Shown in pieces: positions 17,609 to 26,601 of a stretch of 64,000 nt of DNA. The notes beneath the pieces are model-generated. The model searched no databases and was not told where the DNA came from. It saw nothing but the letters and a program-made list of their open reading frames with translations. The stretch covers positions 27,791 through 91,790 of the forward strand of contig DAICZP010000113.1 in assembly GCA_027311065.1 (NCBI GenBank), read 5' to 3'. Numbering within the stretch: the first letter of the stretch is position 1; each line of letters starts with the position of its first letter. The DNA is from Thiomonas sp. GTDB lineage: Bacteria; Pseudomonadota; Gammaproteobacteria; Burkholderiales; Burkholderiaceae_C. Position numbers and translations under genes: made by a program.

Positions 17609-18154
17609 CTACCGTGCGGAAGTGGCCTCTCCTTCGGAGGTCGAGGCGTCACTTGAGCGTGACGCCAGATAGGCGATGCCCTCGTCGCTCAGGCGGAAGT
17701 GCCCGTCACGGTCACTGGCAAGCAATCCATAGGTCGCCTTGTAGGTATGAAGGAACGCGCGCATGCGTTGCCGATTTTTTTGAGTGATGCCATCGGCAGT
17801 CGCGTAGTCCAAAAATTGGTCAATTGACTTTTCGACGTTGCCGCCGCTTCCTGCAAACCGCAGCATCTTCAACGTCTGTTCACTCAGGGTCTTCTTCGGC
17901 GTTCGATCGAGGTGTGATGCCTCTGCATGAGCGCCCAACGCCTTAGCCGTGTCGCTCGGTTCGCCCGACCTTGGCGCGGGAGCCGAAGGCGCCAGGGGCG
18001 CTTGCACCTTACGGGTAAGGGCTGCGTCAAGATCGTCGTCCGTCTGCATTGAGCGGAGAACGGATATGCGATGTTCGCACTCCTTGATCTTGGCCTTGAG
18101 CACTTCGATCTTGGAGAGTTCACTCGCAATGAGACTGTCGTAGGGCGTGTTCAT
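17609..18154 (-). CDS. Coiled-coil protein of unknown function in the island
   Basis: A 181-residue soluble protein. Residues about 8-42 (ELSKIEVLKAKIKECEHRISVLRSM) have a heptad pattern typical of a coiled coil. A Pro/Ala-rich linker follows at 50-75, then a compact C-terminal region (about 90-165) with FLDYATADGITQKNRQRMRAF and a YGLLASDRDGHFRLSDEG turn that looks like a winged-helix fold. No family is recognised. It lies 84 bases after hsdS on the same strand and ends at a strong terminator, so it may be the last gene of the restriction operon or a separate unit. Confidence 0.7.
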   Translation of the reverse strand: MNTPYDSLIASELSKIEVLKAKIKECEHRISVLRSMQTDDDLDAALTRKVQAPLAPSAPAPRSGEPSDTAKALGAHAEASHLDRTPKKTLSEQTLKMLRFAGSGGNVEKSIDQFLDYATADGITQKNRQRMRAFLHTYKATYGLLASDRDGHFRLSDEGIAYLASRSSDASTSEGEATSAR

Positions 18155-18238
18155 GGAGGCATCCTACCATAATTAGAGATGGCGTCGCAAATGTTGGGCT
18201 TGATCAAGACAATGAATGCGATCCGTGAAGTGGGGCTG

Positions 18239-19411
18239 TCACTCGCCAGGCTTCAAGTTTGACGGACTCTCCGCCACGAAAACGCGTTCCAGAAATGCAG
18301 GCAGGAGCGCGTCGTTCGCCTCTCGGATGGCGGCGTGCCGCGCCTTAAGTGCTCCGACTTCGGCTTGCAAAGCATCAAATTTCTGCTGCGTGGCAATCGG
18401 TGGAAGGGGCGCCTCGATGGCCATCAGTTTTTCCAGACCCAGGGTTCGGTTTCGCCCGGCGCCGCCGGGGGACGCGTTTCTTATCTTCAGCAGGCCATCA
18501 TCGGTCAAGAAGTAGAAGTGGAGAAATTCAGCCGTGGCGTGCGTCGCATCAGCGCGGCAGGTGATGAAGCGATGTGAGCCGAAGCGACCGGAGTCTTCAG
18601 GTTGCGCGATCGCGATGGCGCCTTCCCACGCGAACACATTGGAGAACAGGAGGTCGCCGACTTCGATTCGGAATAGCCGCTTGGTGCCGACCTCGCTGCC
18701 GGACAACGGTGGTTTATGGAAGGTTCCCCTACCGAAGGAACGGATTCCAAGTTCGGGATAGCTGGCGTCAAGGTTGATTTGTTCTTCGCGCCGGATCAGC
18801 GGCGCGATGTCAGCCATGCGCCGCAGTGGAGCGCTGGCAATCGCATCTCGAAAGCACAGTGCCAGTAGGCGGCCCGCGTCGCGCTCTGCAGCATCCAGGT
18901 GCGCCTCAAGTTCCTGCGATCTCTGGGCGAGTTGGTCGAGGCGGGTGACGATGGCTTGTTGCTCAGCCAGCGGTGGAAGCGCGATTTTCTGGCTGAGAAA
19001 CCGATCCTCCTTGATGCGCACGCGGTTCGTCGTCCCCTCGCTGGCCGCCTTGCACAGCGCCACGAAGGACGCTGACCGTACCAACCAGCCCATGAACGCC
19101 GCGTCGCACCTGGACGGGTCGGCGAACTCGAAGGAAGGGAAATCGTTGCTGACGAGCGCGCCGTCCAGTTCCGGCGGAACCAGTCCGATCGCGCCGTTGC
19201 GGGCGTCGATTTTGGACAGGATGAGTTGATTGGCGCGAACAACTCGCCGCGCCGACACCATGTCGCTCCCCAGCACCTTGCCGCGACTGACGACGCCTTT
19301 TCCCCAGAGCCGGATGGTGACCTCATGATATTCAGCCGCAGGGTCAATTGCCGCATGTTCGTCGGAGCGCCGCAGAAGTTCGCCGAGCGCGACGATTGGC
19401 CATCCCTTCAT
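18239..19411 (-). CDS. hsdS: Type I restriction-modification specificity subunit S
   Basis: The S subunit sets the DNA target of the type I complex. The 390 residues show two target-recognition domains, each followed by a helical spacer: the first ends at LPPLAEQQAIVTRLDQLAQRS and the second at LPPIATQQKFDALQAEVGALKA, the classic repeated conserved regions. Its start overlaps the stop of the DUF1016 gene by 4 bases (ATGA), so translation is coupled. The target sequence cannot be predicted by eye. Confidence 0.94.
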   Translation of the reverse strand: MKGWPIVALGELLRRSDEHAAIDPAAEYHEVTIRLWGKGVVSRGKVLGSDMVSARRVVRANQLILSKIDARNGAIGLVPPELDGALVSNDFPSFEFADPSRCDAAFMGWLVRSASFVALCKAASEGTTNRVRIKEDRFLSQKIALPPLAEQQAIVTRLDQLAQRSQELEAHLDAAERDAGRLLALCFRDAIASAPLRRMADIAPLIRREEQINLDASYPELGIRSFGRGTFHKPPLSGSEVGTKRLFRIEVGDLLFSNVFAWEGAIAIAQPEDSGRFGSHRFITCRADATHATAEFLHFYFLTDDGLLKIRNASPGGAGRNRTLGLEKLMAIEAPLPPIATQQKFDALQAEVGALKARHAAIREANDALLPAFLERVFVAESPSNLKPGE

Positions 19412-20568
19412 TCCGCGCCCTCCGCACTGCCAGCGCGCTCGATCTGCCTTGCTTCTAACTCCGTCCTTGTCCTCGCCAGTTCCTTGGCCAGTAGCCCTTC
19501 ATCCGGCAGCACGGTCTGGTACTCGGCGGCCAGCACCTTGTTGGGCAGGCCTTCGAGGGCGTAGTGGGCTTCCGCCGCGCCTTTCTCGGCACAGAGGATC
19601 AGGCCGACCGGCGGGTTCTCTCCGGGTTTCATCCAGTGCTCGCGGGCGTAGTTCAGGTACAGGTGCATCTGGCCGGCGTCGGCGTAGCTGAACTTGCCGA
19701 CCTTGAGGTCGATGACCACCAGGCAGCGCAGGCGGCGGTGGAAGAACAGCAGGTCGACGCGGAACCAGTTGTCGTCGATGCGCAGACGACGCTGGCGGCC
19801 GACGAAGGCGAAGTCGTCGCCGAGTTCGAGCAGAAAGTCGGCAAGGTGCCGGATCAGCGCGTCTTCGAGGTCGGATTCGGAGTACTCGTCCTTGAGATCG
19901 AGGAACTCCAGGACGAAGGGATCCTTGATGGCTTGCTCGGGCGTGGGGGTGTCGTCAGGTTCGGGCGACTCACCGCGTTCGAGCATGGCCGCCTTGTTGG
20001 TCGACAGCGCCGTGCGCTCGTAGAACTGACTGCCGATCTGCCGGTCAAGCTGGCGCACCGACCAGCCGCAGCGGAGGGCCTCGGTTTCATAGAAGGCGCG
20101 GGCCTGCGAGTTCTTGACCGAGAGCAGTCGCACATAGGCCGACCAGGGAAGGGAGAAGGCGAGGGCGAGCGCAGGCAGATCGGGGGTTGCGACAGGGGCT
20201 ACAGATTCTCCAGACGGTGTCTGGAGAATTCGGGATGTGGGAGATTTTGCAGACAGTGCCTGCAAAATTTGCTCGGCGGGCCAAGCCAAGTGGAAGGCCC
20301 GCATCTGCCACAGGTTCTGCCGGCTGAACCCTCGGCCGAACCGGGCAGACAGATCGATGGACAGACGTTCGATCAAGGTCTCGCCATAGGCCGCGCGTTC
20401 CTGTCCTCCCTGCTCGAATTCGACGATGCGCTGCCCGACCGCCCAGTAGGTCGCGGTCATCAGGGCGTTGACGCTGCGCGCGGCCGTGCGTCGTGCCGAT
20501 TCCAGCAGCGCGACGATGTCGGCATGGATGGCGTTGTAGTCGCCTGGAGTTGGTGCCAGGTCCGTCAT
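19408..20568 (-). CDS. DUF1016/YhcG-type PDDEXK nuclease embedded in the hsd operon
   Basis: A 386-residue protein of the DUF1016 (YhcG) family: an N-terminal helical domain (ARRTAARSVNALMTATYWAVG, typical of DUF1016_N) and a C-terminal PDDEXK nuclease-like domain (FRVDLLFFHRRLRCLVVIDLK) with the expected Asp and the D-x-K pair. It overlaps hsdM and hsdS by 4 bases at each end, so it is an integral cistron of the operon. Family members are often found with type I systems, where an accessory role is proposed; the actual role is unproven. Confidence 0.9.
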   Translation of the reverse strand: MTDLAPTPGDYNAIHADIVALLESARRTAARSVNALMTATYWAVGQRIVEFEQGGQERAAYGETLIERLSIDLSARFGRGFSRQNLWQMRAFHLAWPAEQILQALSAKSPTSRILQTPSGESVAPVATPDLPALALAFSLPWSAYVRLLSVKNSQARAFYETEALRCGWSVRQLDRQIGSQFYERTALSTNKAAMLERGESPEPDDTPTPEQAIKDPFVLEFLDLKDEYSESDLEDALIRHLADFLLELGDDFAFVGRQRRLRIDDNWFRVDLLFFHRRLRCLVVIDLKVGKFSYADAGQMHLYLNYAREHWMKPGENPPVGLILCAEKGAAEAHYALEGLPNKVLAAEYQTVLPDEGLLAKELARTRTELEARQIERAGSAEGAE

Positions 20569-22400
20569 GCCTGCATCTCGGCGACCAGGGCCTCGATCTC
20601 GCCCAGCAGGCGCATCACCTCGGCTTCGTGGCTGCGCATCGAGGCGATCAGGTCCTTGGGCTCGGCGTGCTCAAGTCCGACCTTGGCGTGCGGGTTCTTG
20701 AGGTCCAGGTTGTAGATGGGCCAGTACAGCGCGTCGCCCTCGGTCTGGGCCGCCTTGGCGGCTTGTTCATGGCTCTGCTGTTCGGCCTTCAGTGTCCGCA
20801 GCCTGTCTTGCAGCGCGGCCCTGTCGCCGTTGGCCGATTGGACGGTCTGTTCGAGTTCACGGATGGGTTTGCCCAGCGCCATGGCGGCGGCGCGTTCACC
20901 TTCAGCACGCTGCCAGAGCGGAGTGGCGGCTTCGACCGCAGCGGCGCGCTTGGCGGCGAAGTCCACTTTCCATGCCGGCGGGCCTTCCTGGCGGTCGTTC
21001 CACCAGGCCAGCGCGTCCGCGAACTCGTCCCATTGCAGCGGCGCCGTCTTGCTGTATTTCTTGCGGCCCTCGGGCAGCGGCAATTCGAAATACCAGATGG
21101 TGTCGGTCGGGCCGCCGCGCTCGAAGAACAGCAGATTGGCCGGGATGTCGGTGTACGGAGCGAACACGCCCTGCGGCAGGCGGACGATGGTGTGCAGGCG
21201 AAACTCCTTGAGCATCTCCTCCTTGATGACCGCGCACACGCCGTCGCCGAACAGGGTGCCGTTGGGCACGACCACGGCGGCGCGGCCGCCACGCGCCGCC
21301 GGCTTGCCGCCGGGCACGGGGGCGCCGGCCACGCGCAGCTTGCGCATGATGTACTGGAGGAATAGCAGCGCGGTCTCGGCCGTCTGCATATTGGGCGGGA
21401 AATTGCCCCTGATGCCAACCTCCTCCTCGCCGCCGAACGGGGGATTGGTCAGGATCACGTCGACGCGCTCGCTGTGGCCGATTTCGCTGATCCGGCGGTC
21501 CAGCGTGTTGCCGTAGTCGATCCGGGGCGCTTCGAGTCCGTGCAGCAGCAGGTTCATCTGGGCGAGCATGAAGGGCAGGGGCTTGGCCTCCTGCCCGAAC
21601 AGGGTCTCACGTTGTAGCACGCGGCGCTGCTCTGGCGTGGACACCTGCGGGGCGATGTGGTCATAGGCCTCGACCAGGAAGCCGCCAGTGCCGCAGGCCG
21701 GATCGAGCACGATTTCCCCGAGACGCGGGTCGGTCGCCTGCACCATGAACCGCACCACCGGGCGCGGGGTGTAGAACTCGCCGGCATCTCCCGCCGCGTC
21801 TCGCATCTCCCGCAGCATGGACTCGTACAGATGCGACAGGGTGTGGATCTCCTCGCTGGACGAGAAGTGGATGCCGTTGATCTTGTTCACGATGTCCCGC
21901 AGCAGATAGCCGCTGACCATGCGGTTCTGCACGCCCCTGAACACGTTGGCGATGACTTCGCGCTGACTGCCTTTGGCGCCTTCCACGGCGAGCCCGCGCA
22001 GGTAGGCGAACAGGCCCTTGCCAGCGCTGCCGTCGGGGCGCACTGCGAACTCTTGCCCGATGAAGGCCAGCAACTCATCGCCGGTGACGCCATCCTCCCG
22101 CGCAGCCCAGTCGCGCCAGCGGTAGGGCGCTTCGATGATGGGTTGATAGCGCTTGCCGTCGAGTTCTGCCTCCTCCTCGTGGATCGCTTCGAGGTCGTCG
22201 AGGAACTTGAGGAACATGACCCATGTGAGCAGCGGCAGGCGGTCGACGTCGCCGTTGAGCCCCTTGTCCTTGCGCAGGATCTTGCGGGCGGTGCCGATCA
22301 GCGCCGAGAGGTTCTCGCGGGTGGTCAGCGGGGCACGGGGCTTGCGCGTGGCGCGGGGTTTCTTCTTAGCGGTGTCGAATGACGTGGAGGAGCGGGGCAT
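20565..22400 (-). CDS. hsdM: Type I restriction-modification methyltransferase subunit M
   Basis: The M subunit methylates adenine in the target. The 611 residues include an HsdM N-terminal helical domain, SAM-binding motif I (VLDPACGTGGFLVEAYD) and catalytic motif IV (DVILTNPPFGG). The C-terminal coiled coil (about residues 520-560) contacts HsdS in this family. It is preceded by hsdR with a 15-base gap and overlaps the next gene by 4 bases. No frameshift or motif loss is seen, so the methylase should be active. Confidence 0.96.
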   Translation of the reverse strand: MPRSSTSFDTAKKKPRATRKPRAPLTTRENLSALIGTARKILRKDKGLNGDVDRLPLLTWVMFLKFLDDLEAIHEEEAELDGKRYQPIIEAPYRWRDWAAREDGVTGDELLAFIGQEFAVRPDGSAGKGLFAYLRGLAVEGAKGSQREVIANVFRGVQNRMVSGYLLRDIVNKINGIHFSSSEEIHTLSHLYESMLREMRDAAGDAGEFYTPRPVVRFMVQATDPRLGEIVLDPACGTGGFLVEAYDHIAPQVSTPEQRRVLQRETLFGQEAKPLPFMLAQMNLLLHGLEAPRIDYGNTLDRRISEIGHSERVDVILTNPPFGGEEEVGIRGNFPPNMQTAETALLFLQYIMRKLRVAGAPVPGGKPAARGGRAAVVVPNGTLFGDGVCAVIKEEMLKEFRLHTIVRLPQGVFAPYTDIPANLLFFERGGPTDTIWYFELPLPEGRKKYSKTAPLQWDEFADALAWWNDRQEGPPAWKVDFAAKRAAAVEAATPLWQRAEGERAAAMALGKPIRELEQTVQSANGDRAALQDRLRTLKAEQQSHEQAAKAAQTEGDALYWPIYNLDLKNPHAKVGLEHAEPKDLIASMRSHEAEVMRLLGEIEALVAEMQA

Positions 22401-22415
22401 CGGACTGGATTACGG

Positions 22416-24803
22416 TCATTGGTACAGCGCGCTTTGCAGCCGGGACACGGCGTCCTTCATGCCGCGCACGCCACCGAAGTGCCGGGCGGCGATTTCGGTC
22501 GGGCTGCCGAAGCGATCAAAGGGTTGCACCTTCATCAGTTCGGACAGGGCGCTGAATTGCAGGATCCCGCGCTCGATGTAACGGTCGAGCAGCAAGGTGA
22601 GGATTTCTCGGGCGGCTTCGCCGTATTGGGCAAACAGATCCTCGGAGCGGCGCCGAGCGGCTTCCGCCCGCTGGCGGCGGGTGAACAGAGGCGCGTTCCA
22701 CGCCAGGTGGCACAGCAAGTCGAAGGGGTCAGCGTCGGGCTGTTCGCTGCTGGACGCAAGTTCCTCGAAGCTGATGCCACGTTCGGTCAGTTCGCGCAGG
22801 ACCTCGCTGCGGGTGTCGGGGTCGGCCCAGGCCGATTGCAAGGACTCACGCGTCGGGTACAGGGTGCGCACAGCGCGGCCCGAGTACTCGGTGTACTTGA
22901 CCACCTGCAACTTCTTGCCGTCGGTGTCGAGGTCGTAGACCAGATGGCCGATGACTTCGACTTCGCCGCCGTCGATGTAGAACTTGCGCGGCTCGTCCGG
23001 CAGGTCGCCGAGGACCGTCCCTCCAGTCTCATCTGCACCGCCCGGCGTAGGATCAACGTTGTACTCGCCTTCGGGTTCGGCCACGCCGGTGCCCTCATTG
23101 TCCACTGCATCGACGACATCACCCGTGTCGTCGATGGTCACCTCTTCGATTCGTGCCGGATCGCCGTCGAATTCCGGATCAGCGAAGTGACGGGTGGCCG
23201 TCCCGGTGAAGTCGATGATGTTGAAGTATTCCTTGCCGTAGTCAACCTTCAGCCGGGTGCCCCGCCCGACGATCTGCTTGAACTCCGAGCGCGATCCGAC
23301 CACGCGCGCCAGCACCACGTTCTTGACCATCTCGGCATCCACACCCGTGGTCAGCAACTGGGACGTGGTGAGGATCACGGGCGTGGGCTTGTCCACGTCC
23401 TGGAAGTTCGCGAGATGGGTCAGGCCAAGCGCGCCTTCGTCAGCGGTGACGCGGCAGACGTAGTCCGGGTACTGCATCACGAGATCGCTGTTGAGGTTGA
23501 GCAGTTCCTGGCGCATCTCGGCGGCGTGCTCCTGGTCGACGCAGAACACCAGGGTCTTGGCGAAGCGGTCGGTGCCCTTGAGCAGGTCAGTCAGGTGCCG
23601 CGCCATGGCGCGCGTGCGCGAGCGCAGGGCGACGACGCGCTCGAAGTCCTTGGTCTGGTACTCGTCGTCTGGAACCTCGCGGCCATAGCGGTCGATCTCG
23701 TCCTTGCTCGGCCGCCACCCGGCAGCGTCGACCGTTGTGATGACGCGATGCACGCGGTAGGGAGCCAGGAAGCCGTCCTCGATACCTTGGCGCAGGCTGT
23801 AGGTGTAGACGGGGTTGCCGAAGTACTCGTAGCTGTCCCGTGACTCTTGGCGCAGCGGCGTCGCGGTCATGCCGAACTGCACTGCACTGGAAAAATAGTC
23901 CAGCACCGCGCGCCAGGCGCTCTCGTCGCGGCTGGAGCCCCGGTGACACTCGTCGATGATGATCAGGTCGAAGAAGTCCGGGCGGTACTGGCGGAACACG
24001 TCCTCGGTAGAGGTCGCGAGCGCCTGATAGATGCCGAAGTACATGTCCCGGCTCTGGCTCACGTCGCCGACGGCGATCTTGTGCCGGGCATCGCCGAAGG
24101 GCGCGAACATCTTGGCCATCGGGTCGTCAACCAGGATGTTCCGGTCGGCCAGGAACAGGATCTTCGGTCGGCGGTACTCGCCGGTGCGGTTCCAGCGGCT
24201 GTTCCACAGCTTCCAGCAGATCTGGAACGCGACGCAGGTCTTTCCGGTGCCGGTGGCGAGGGTGGCCAGGATGCGCTTCTGGCCCAGCAGGGCAGCCTCG
24301 ATCACACGGTGAATCGCGATGCTCTGGTAGTAGCGGGGGACCTTGCCGGAGACCAGGTTGAACGGCTCCAGAAGATGGTCGGTGGCGACCTGCGGAAGCT
24401 GGGTCGCGGCGGTCAGTCGGGTGAACAACTCATCCGGAGTCGCATAGCGTTCGACCTCGCGCTCGGTGCCGGTGGTGTAGTCGATCTCGATGATGCGGCG
24501 CCCGTTGGTCGCGTAGGCGAACTTGAGGCCGAGAATCTCTGCGTACTCGCGGGCCTGCTGCACCCCGGTTTCGGCCGGCAGTCCGACCTCCTTGGCCTCG
24601 ACCACGGCCAGGGGGAAGTCGCGGCGAAAGTAAAGCAGATAGTCGGCGCGCTTCTGCCTGCCCCGACGAACCTTGCCGCCAGCGACGATGATGCGCCCGT
24701 TGGTGAAGCTTCTCTGCTCGCCGATGGCGTGTGGCGCGGTCGACCATCCGGCAGCGAACAGGCGTGGCGTGACGAACTCCCGGCAGGTGTCGGCCTCCGT
24801 CAT
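22416..24803 (-). CDS. hsdR: Type I restriction endonuclease subunit R
   Basis: The R subunit translocates DNA with an SF2 helicase motor and cuts it. Near the N-terminus is a RecB-like nuclease with ADYLLYFRRDFPLAVVEAK (D...ExK); the Walker A is ATLATGTGKTCVAF, the DEAD-like box is IIDECHRGS, and helicase motif VI is QIVGRGTR. ATG 24803 (MTEADTCREF, 795 residues) is preferred since AAGGGG precedes it and relatives begin there; the track start 24854 adds 17 residues. It is the promoter-proximal gene of hsdR-hsdM-DUF1016-hsdS, transcribed away from the right island end. Confidence 0.95.
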   Translation of the reverse strand: MTEADTCREFVTPRLFAAGWSTAPHAIGEQRSFTNGRIIVAGGKVRRGRQKRADYLLYFRRDFPLAVVEAKEVGLPAETGVQQAREYAEILGLKFAYATNGRRIIEIDYTTGTEREVERYATPDELFTRLTAATQLPQVATDHLLEPFNLVSGKVPRYYQSIAIHRVIEAALLGQKRILATLATGTGKTCVAFQICWKLWNSRWNRTGEYRRPKILFLADRNILVDDPMAKMFAPFGDARHKIAVGDVSQSRDMYFGIYQALATSTEDVFRQYRPDFFDLIIIDECHRGSSRDESAWRAVLDYFSSAVQFGMTATPLRQESRDSYEYFGNPVYTYSLRQGIEDGFLAPYRVHRVITTVDAAGWRPSKDEIDRYGREVPDDEYQTKDFERVVALRSRTRAMARHLTDLLKGTDRFAKTLVFCVDQEHAAEMRQELLNLNSDLVMQYPDYVCRVTADEGALGLTHLANFQDVDKPTPVILTTSQLLTTGVDAEMVKNVVLARVVGSRSEFKQIVGRGTRLKVDYGKEYFNIIDFTGTATRHFADPEFDGDPARIEEVTIDDTGDVVDAVDNEGTGVAEPEGEYNVDPTPGGADETGGTVLGDLPDEPRKFYIDGGEVEVIGHLVYDLDTDGKKLQVVKYTEYSGRAVRTLYPTRESLQSAWADPDTRSEVLRELTERGISFEELASSSEQPDADPFDLLCHLAWNAPLFTRRQRAEAARRRSEDLFAQYGEAAREILTLLLDRYIERGILQFSALSELMKVQPFDRFGSPTEIAARHFGGVRGMKDAVSRLQSALYQ

Positions 24804-24854
24804 CACCCCTTCGCGCATCGTCGTCCCGGTCATCAGTGTCCTTGTTGAGTCCAT

Positions 24855-25114
24855 TGCATGCCTGAGAACGGTCGCGGCGCGGTTGACTCAGATCTGAAGC
24901 TCCATGGCGATTCTCACACAGCGCGCTCCCCGCATGTCGCGCCATCGGCCCATGCCTGGCAAGCCATTGCGGACCGTCAGCTGGACACAGCGCATTCGCT
25001 GGCGGCAGGGCTCGGCGCCGGTGTGGTCAGGCAAATCTCAACCTATAATCAACCAAAATCTAGGAATAATCTGAAAAGTCTTTTTCGATCAATGGGTTGA
25101 GTCATTCGCAATTT
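24855..25114. other. Non-coding region upstream of hsdR up to the right repeat
   Basis: No gene is supported. The part from 25030 to 25090 is distinctly AT-rich (AACCTATAATCAACC, AATCTAGGAATAATC) and probably carries the promoter of the restriction operon on the minus strand. No integrase or excisionase remnant was seen here. Confidence 0.5.
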
Positions 25115-25163
25115 CGGCCTGTCACGCCGGGGGTCGCGGTTTCGAGTCCCGTCCACTCCGCCA
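25115..25163 (+). repeat. Right direct repeat (attR-like), a 3' fragment of tRNA-Asp
   Basis: A 49-base copy of the tRNA-Asp 3' half, from the anticodon stem through CCA, with a single change (G17074 to T25140 in the T-stem). The 5' half is absent, so it is not a functional tRNA. It marks the right end of the island. Confidence 0.9.
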
Positions 25164-25169
25164 GCATAT

Positions 25170-25201
25170 AAACCCAAGTTATTGATTGACTTGGGTTTTT
25201 T
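25170..25201 (+). terminator. Rho-independent terminator after the tRNA fragment
   Basis: AAACCCAAGT and ACTTGGGTTT form a 10-bp stem followed by a run of T. It begins seven bases after the tRNA remnant and is plausibly the original tRNA-Asp terminator, displaced by the island insertion. Confidence 0.8.
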
Positions 25202-25301
25202 CTTGTGTGGCGCGCAAGGTCTTGCCCGCGGGTAAAACTTGCCCAGTCAAGCTCATGACTTTGTGTTCGAGCATACCGCTTGCGCGGTGTGCAGACCACC
25301 T

Positions 25302-26078
25302 TCAATGCAACGCATACCAAGCCCCGCGTCCCGCGCCGCGTTGGTTTAGGGCGCCGTGCTCAGTCAGATTGCGGTTCTGCTCGATCACGCTTTCCAAGGA
25401 GCTGTACGGGACGTAGGTGTAGCCAGCTTGCATCAGCAGCATGGTCGTGAGCACGCGACCGAGTCGACCGTTGCCATCCTGGCAGGGGTGGATCTCCAGG
25501 AACACCACCACGAAGATCGAGATGATCAGCAGGGGGTGGAGCACTCTCTTGTCGCGCTCCTGGGCAACCCGGCTCACCAGTTCAGCCATGCGTCGTGGCG
25601 TGTCAAACGGCATAGCTGTCTCGAAGACGATGCGGATCTGGTTGCCGTCCTCGTCAAACGCAGCCACGCTGTTTGTGTTGGTCTTGTACTGGCCCCGGTG
25701 GCGTTCGTCCTTCTCGCTGTGGCGCACCAGGATCTGGTGGAGCTGCTTGATGTGGTTTTCGTTGCAGGGGATGTCCTGCCAGGAGCTGAAGACGAGGTCC
25801 ATCAGCTCGGCGTAGCCGGCCACCTCCTGTTCGTCGCGCGTTTCGAACGACGTGTTCTCCAGGTTGGAAAGCAGCTTCTCCACCTCGCGGTCGGAGAGCT
25901 TGCTGCCTTCGATTCGAGTGGAGGATCCAATGCTTTCGATGGTGGCTACCCGCCTCAGGGCCGATAAACGGTCTGGGGTGAGGGTGCCGAGTGCCCGCCA
26001 GGCACCCTTGAATTCGTCGATCCTGGCGATCAGGGTCAGGACTTCGGGGGTGATCCGGAGGGTGGCTGTACGCAGCAT
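25302..26078 (-). pseudogene. Truncated Fic-family protein (AMP-transferase-like)
   Basis: The frame encodes the N-terminal two thirds of a Fic protein: an inhibitory helix motif SSTRIEGS (S/T-x3-E-G type) near residue 58 and the catalytic loop HPCQDGNGRLGR, where the usual HPF reads HPC. The residues after VPYSSLESVIEQNRN stop matching the family and end within about 20 residues, whereas intact relatives continue for another 100 or so. It is thus likely inactive, although the core loop survives. The track joins it to a transposase tail in one 363-residue ORF. ATG 26078 is the natural Fic start. Confidence 0.65.
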
Positions 26079-26135
26079 CGAACCAATGCTGCACCCATTT
26101 ACGCCCATTCGGGGTTGGTTTGTGAGCTCGGTCCA

Positions 26136-26315
26136 GCTGTGAAGCGTCAAGACGTCGTTTCCTGACGAGGGAAGTCGAGACATGGGTGGCAGGCCGCCGA
26201 TGCCGCTATGTGGGCGGTGCCAGTTGTGGTGGTGCTGCCAGCTGGCCAGGGCCTGGGTTCGCTCGGCCGAGTTCCGGTCGGTCCACCCGTAGGCCCACTC
26301 GCGCAGCGCCGACGC
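26136..26315 (-). pseudogene. C-terminal remnant of an IS481-type transposase
   Basis: About 60 residues (LREWAYGWTDRN, HHNWHRPHSGIGGLPPMSR, ending NDVLTLHS) correspond to the extreme C-terminus of IS481/IS3-group DDE transposases, where RPHS..GG.PP.SR is diagnostic. The rest of the gene, including the catalytic DDE residues, is missing. Upstream the similarity stops abruptly at the promoter region of the next plus-strand gene. Confidence 0.75.
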
Positions 26316-26373
26316 TGAGCCCCTGTTCGCGTATGATTCTTTTATCAATAATCGTAAAAGTGTGTTGTTCGTC

Positions 26374-26601
26374 ATGCTGCATCGCCATCTCAACCATCAG
26401 CGCTTCACCCTCGCTGCCATCGACGACGTGATCTCACGCGGTCGGTGGCGCGAGTGGGCTGAGCTGCGCCGGGCTGTTTTGTCCGACCGCACTCTGCTGG
26501 ACAAGGTGGAGCGCGTTTGCCGTCCTTACGTCTCCGATCCCTACGCTCAACGCCATCACTTCTGGATGCACTATGCCGAAGAACACCGCGCCGCTGCCTG
26601 A
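26374..26601 (+). CDS. Small partner protein of an AbiEii-like nucleotidyltransferase module
   Basis: A 75-residue acidic/basic mixed protein (FTLAAIDDVISRGRWREWAE, VSDPYAQRHHFWMHY). Its 3' end overlaps the following nucleotidyltransferase gene by 29 bases, so the two are translationally coupled, the arrangement of a toxin-antitoxin or abortive-infection pair. No DNA-binding motif is evident. An inverted repeat (CTTTTA...TAAAAG) at about 26338-26359 lies just before the start and could be an operator. GTG 26362 is a possible earlier start. Function is inferred from context only. Confidence 0.6.
   Translation: MLHRHLNHQRFTLAAIDDVISRGRWREWAELRRAVLSDRTLLDKVERVCRPYVSDPYAQRHHFWMHYAEEHRAAA

Noticed and set aside
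25115-25163. Second tRNA-Asp gene
   Set aside because: Only the 3' half exists and a T-stem pair is broken, so it is an integration remnant, not a gene.
17021-25163. Prophage
   Set aside because: Despite the tRNA-flanked repeats, no integrase, repressor, replication, packaging or structural gene was found.
25102-25320. 72-residue ORF reading AEWTGLETATPGVTGR
   Set aside because: This peptide is the antisense of the tRNA-Asp fragment, a frequent false ORF at tRNA genes.
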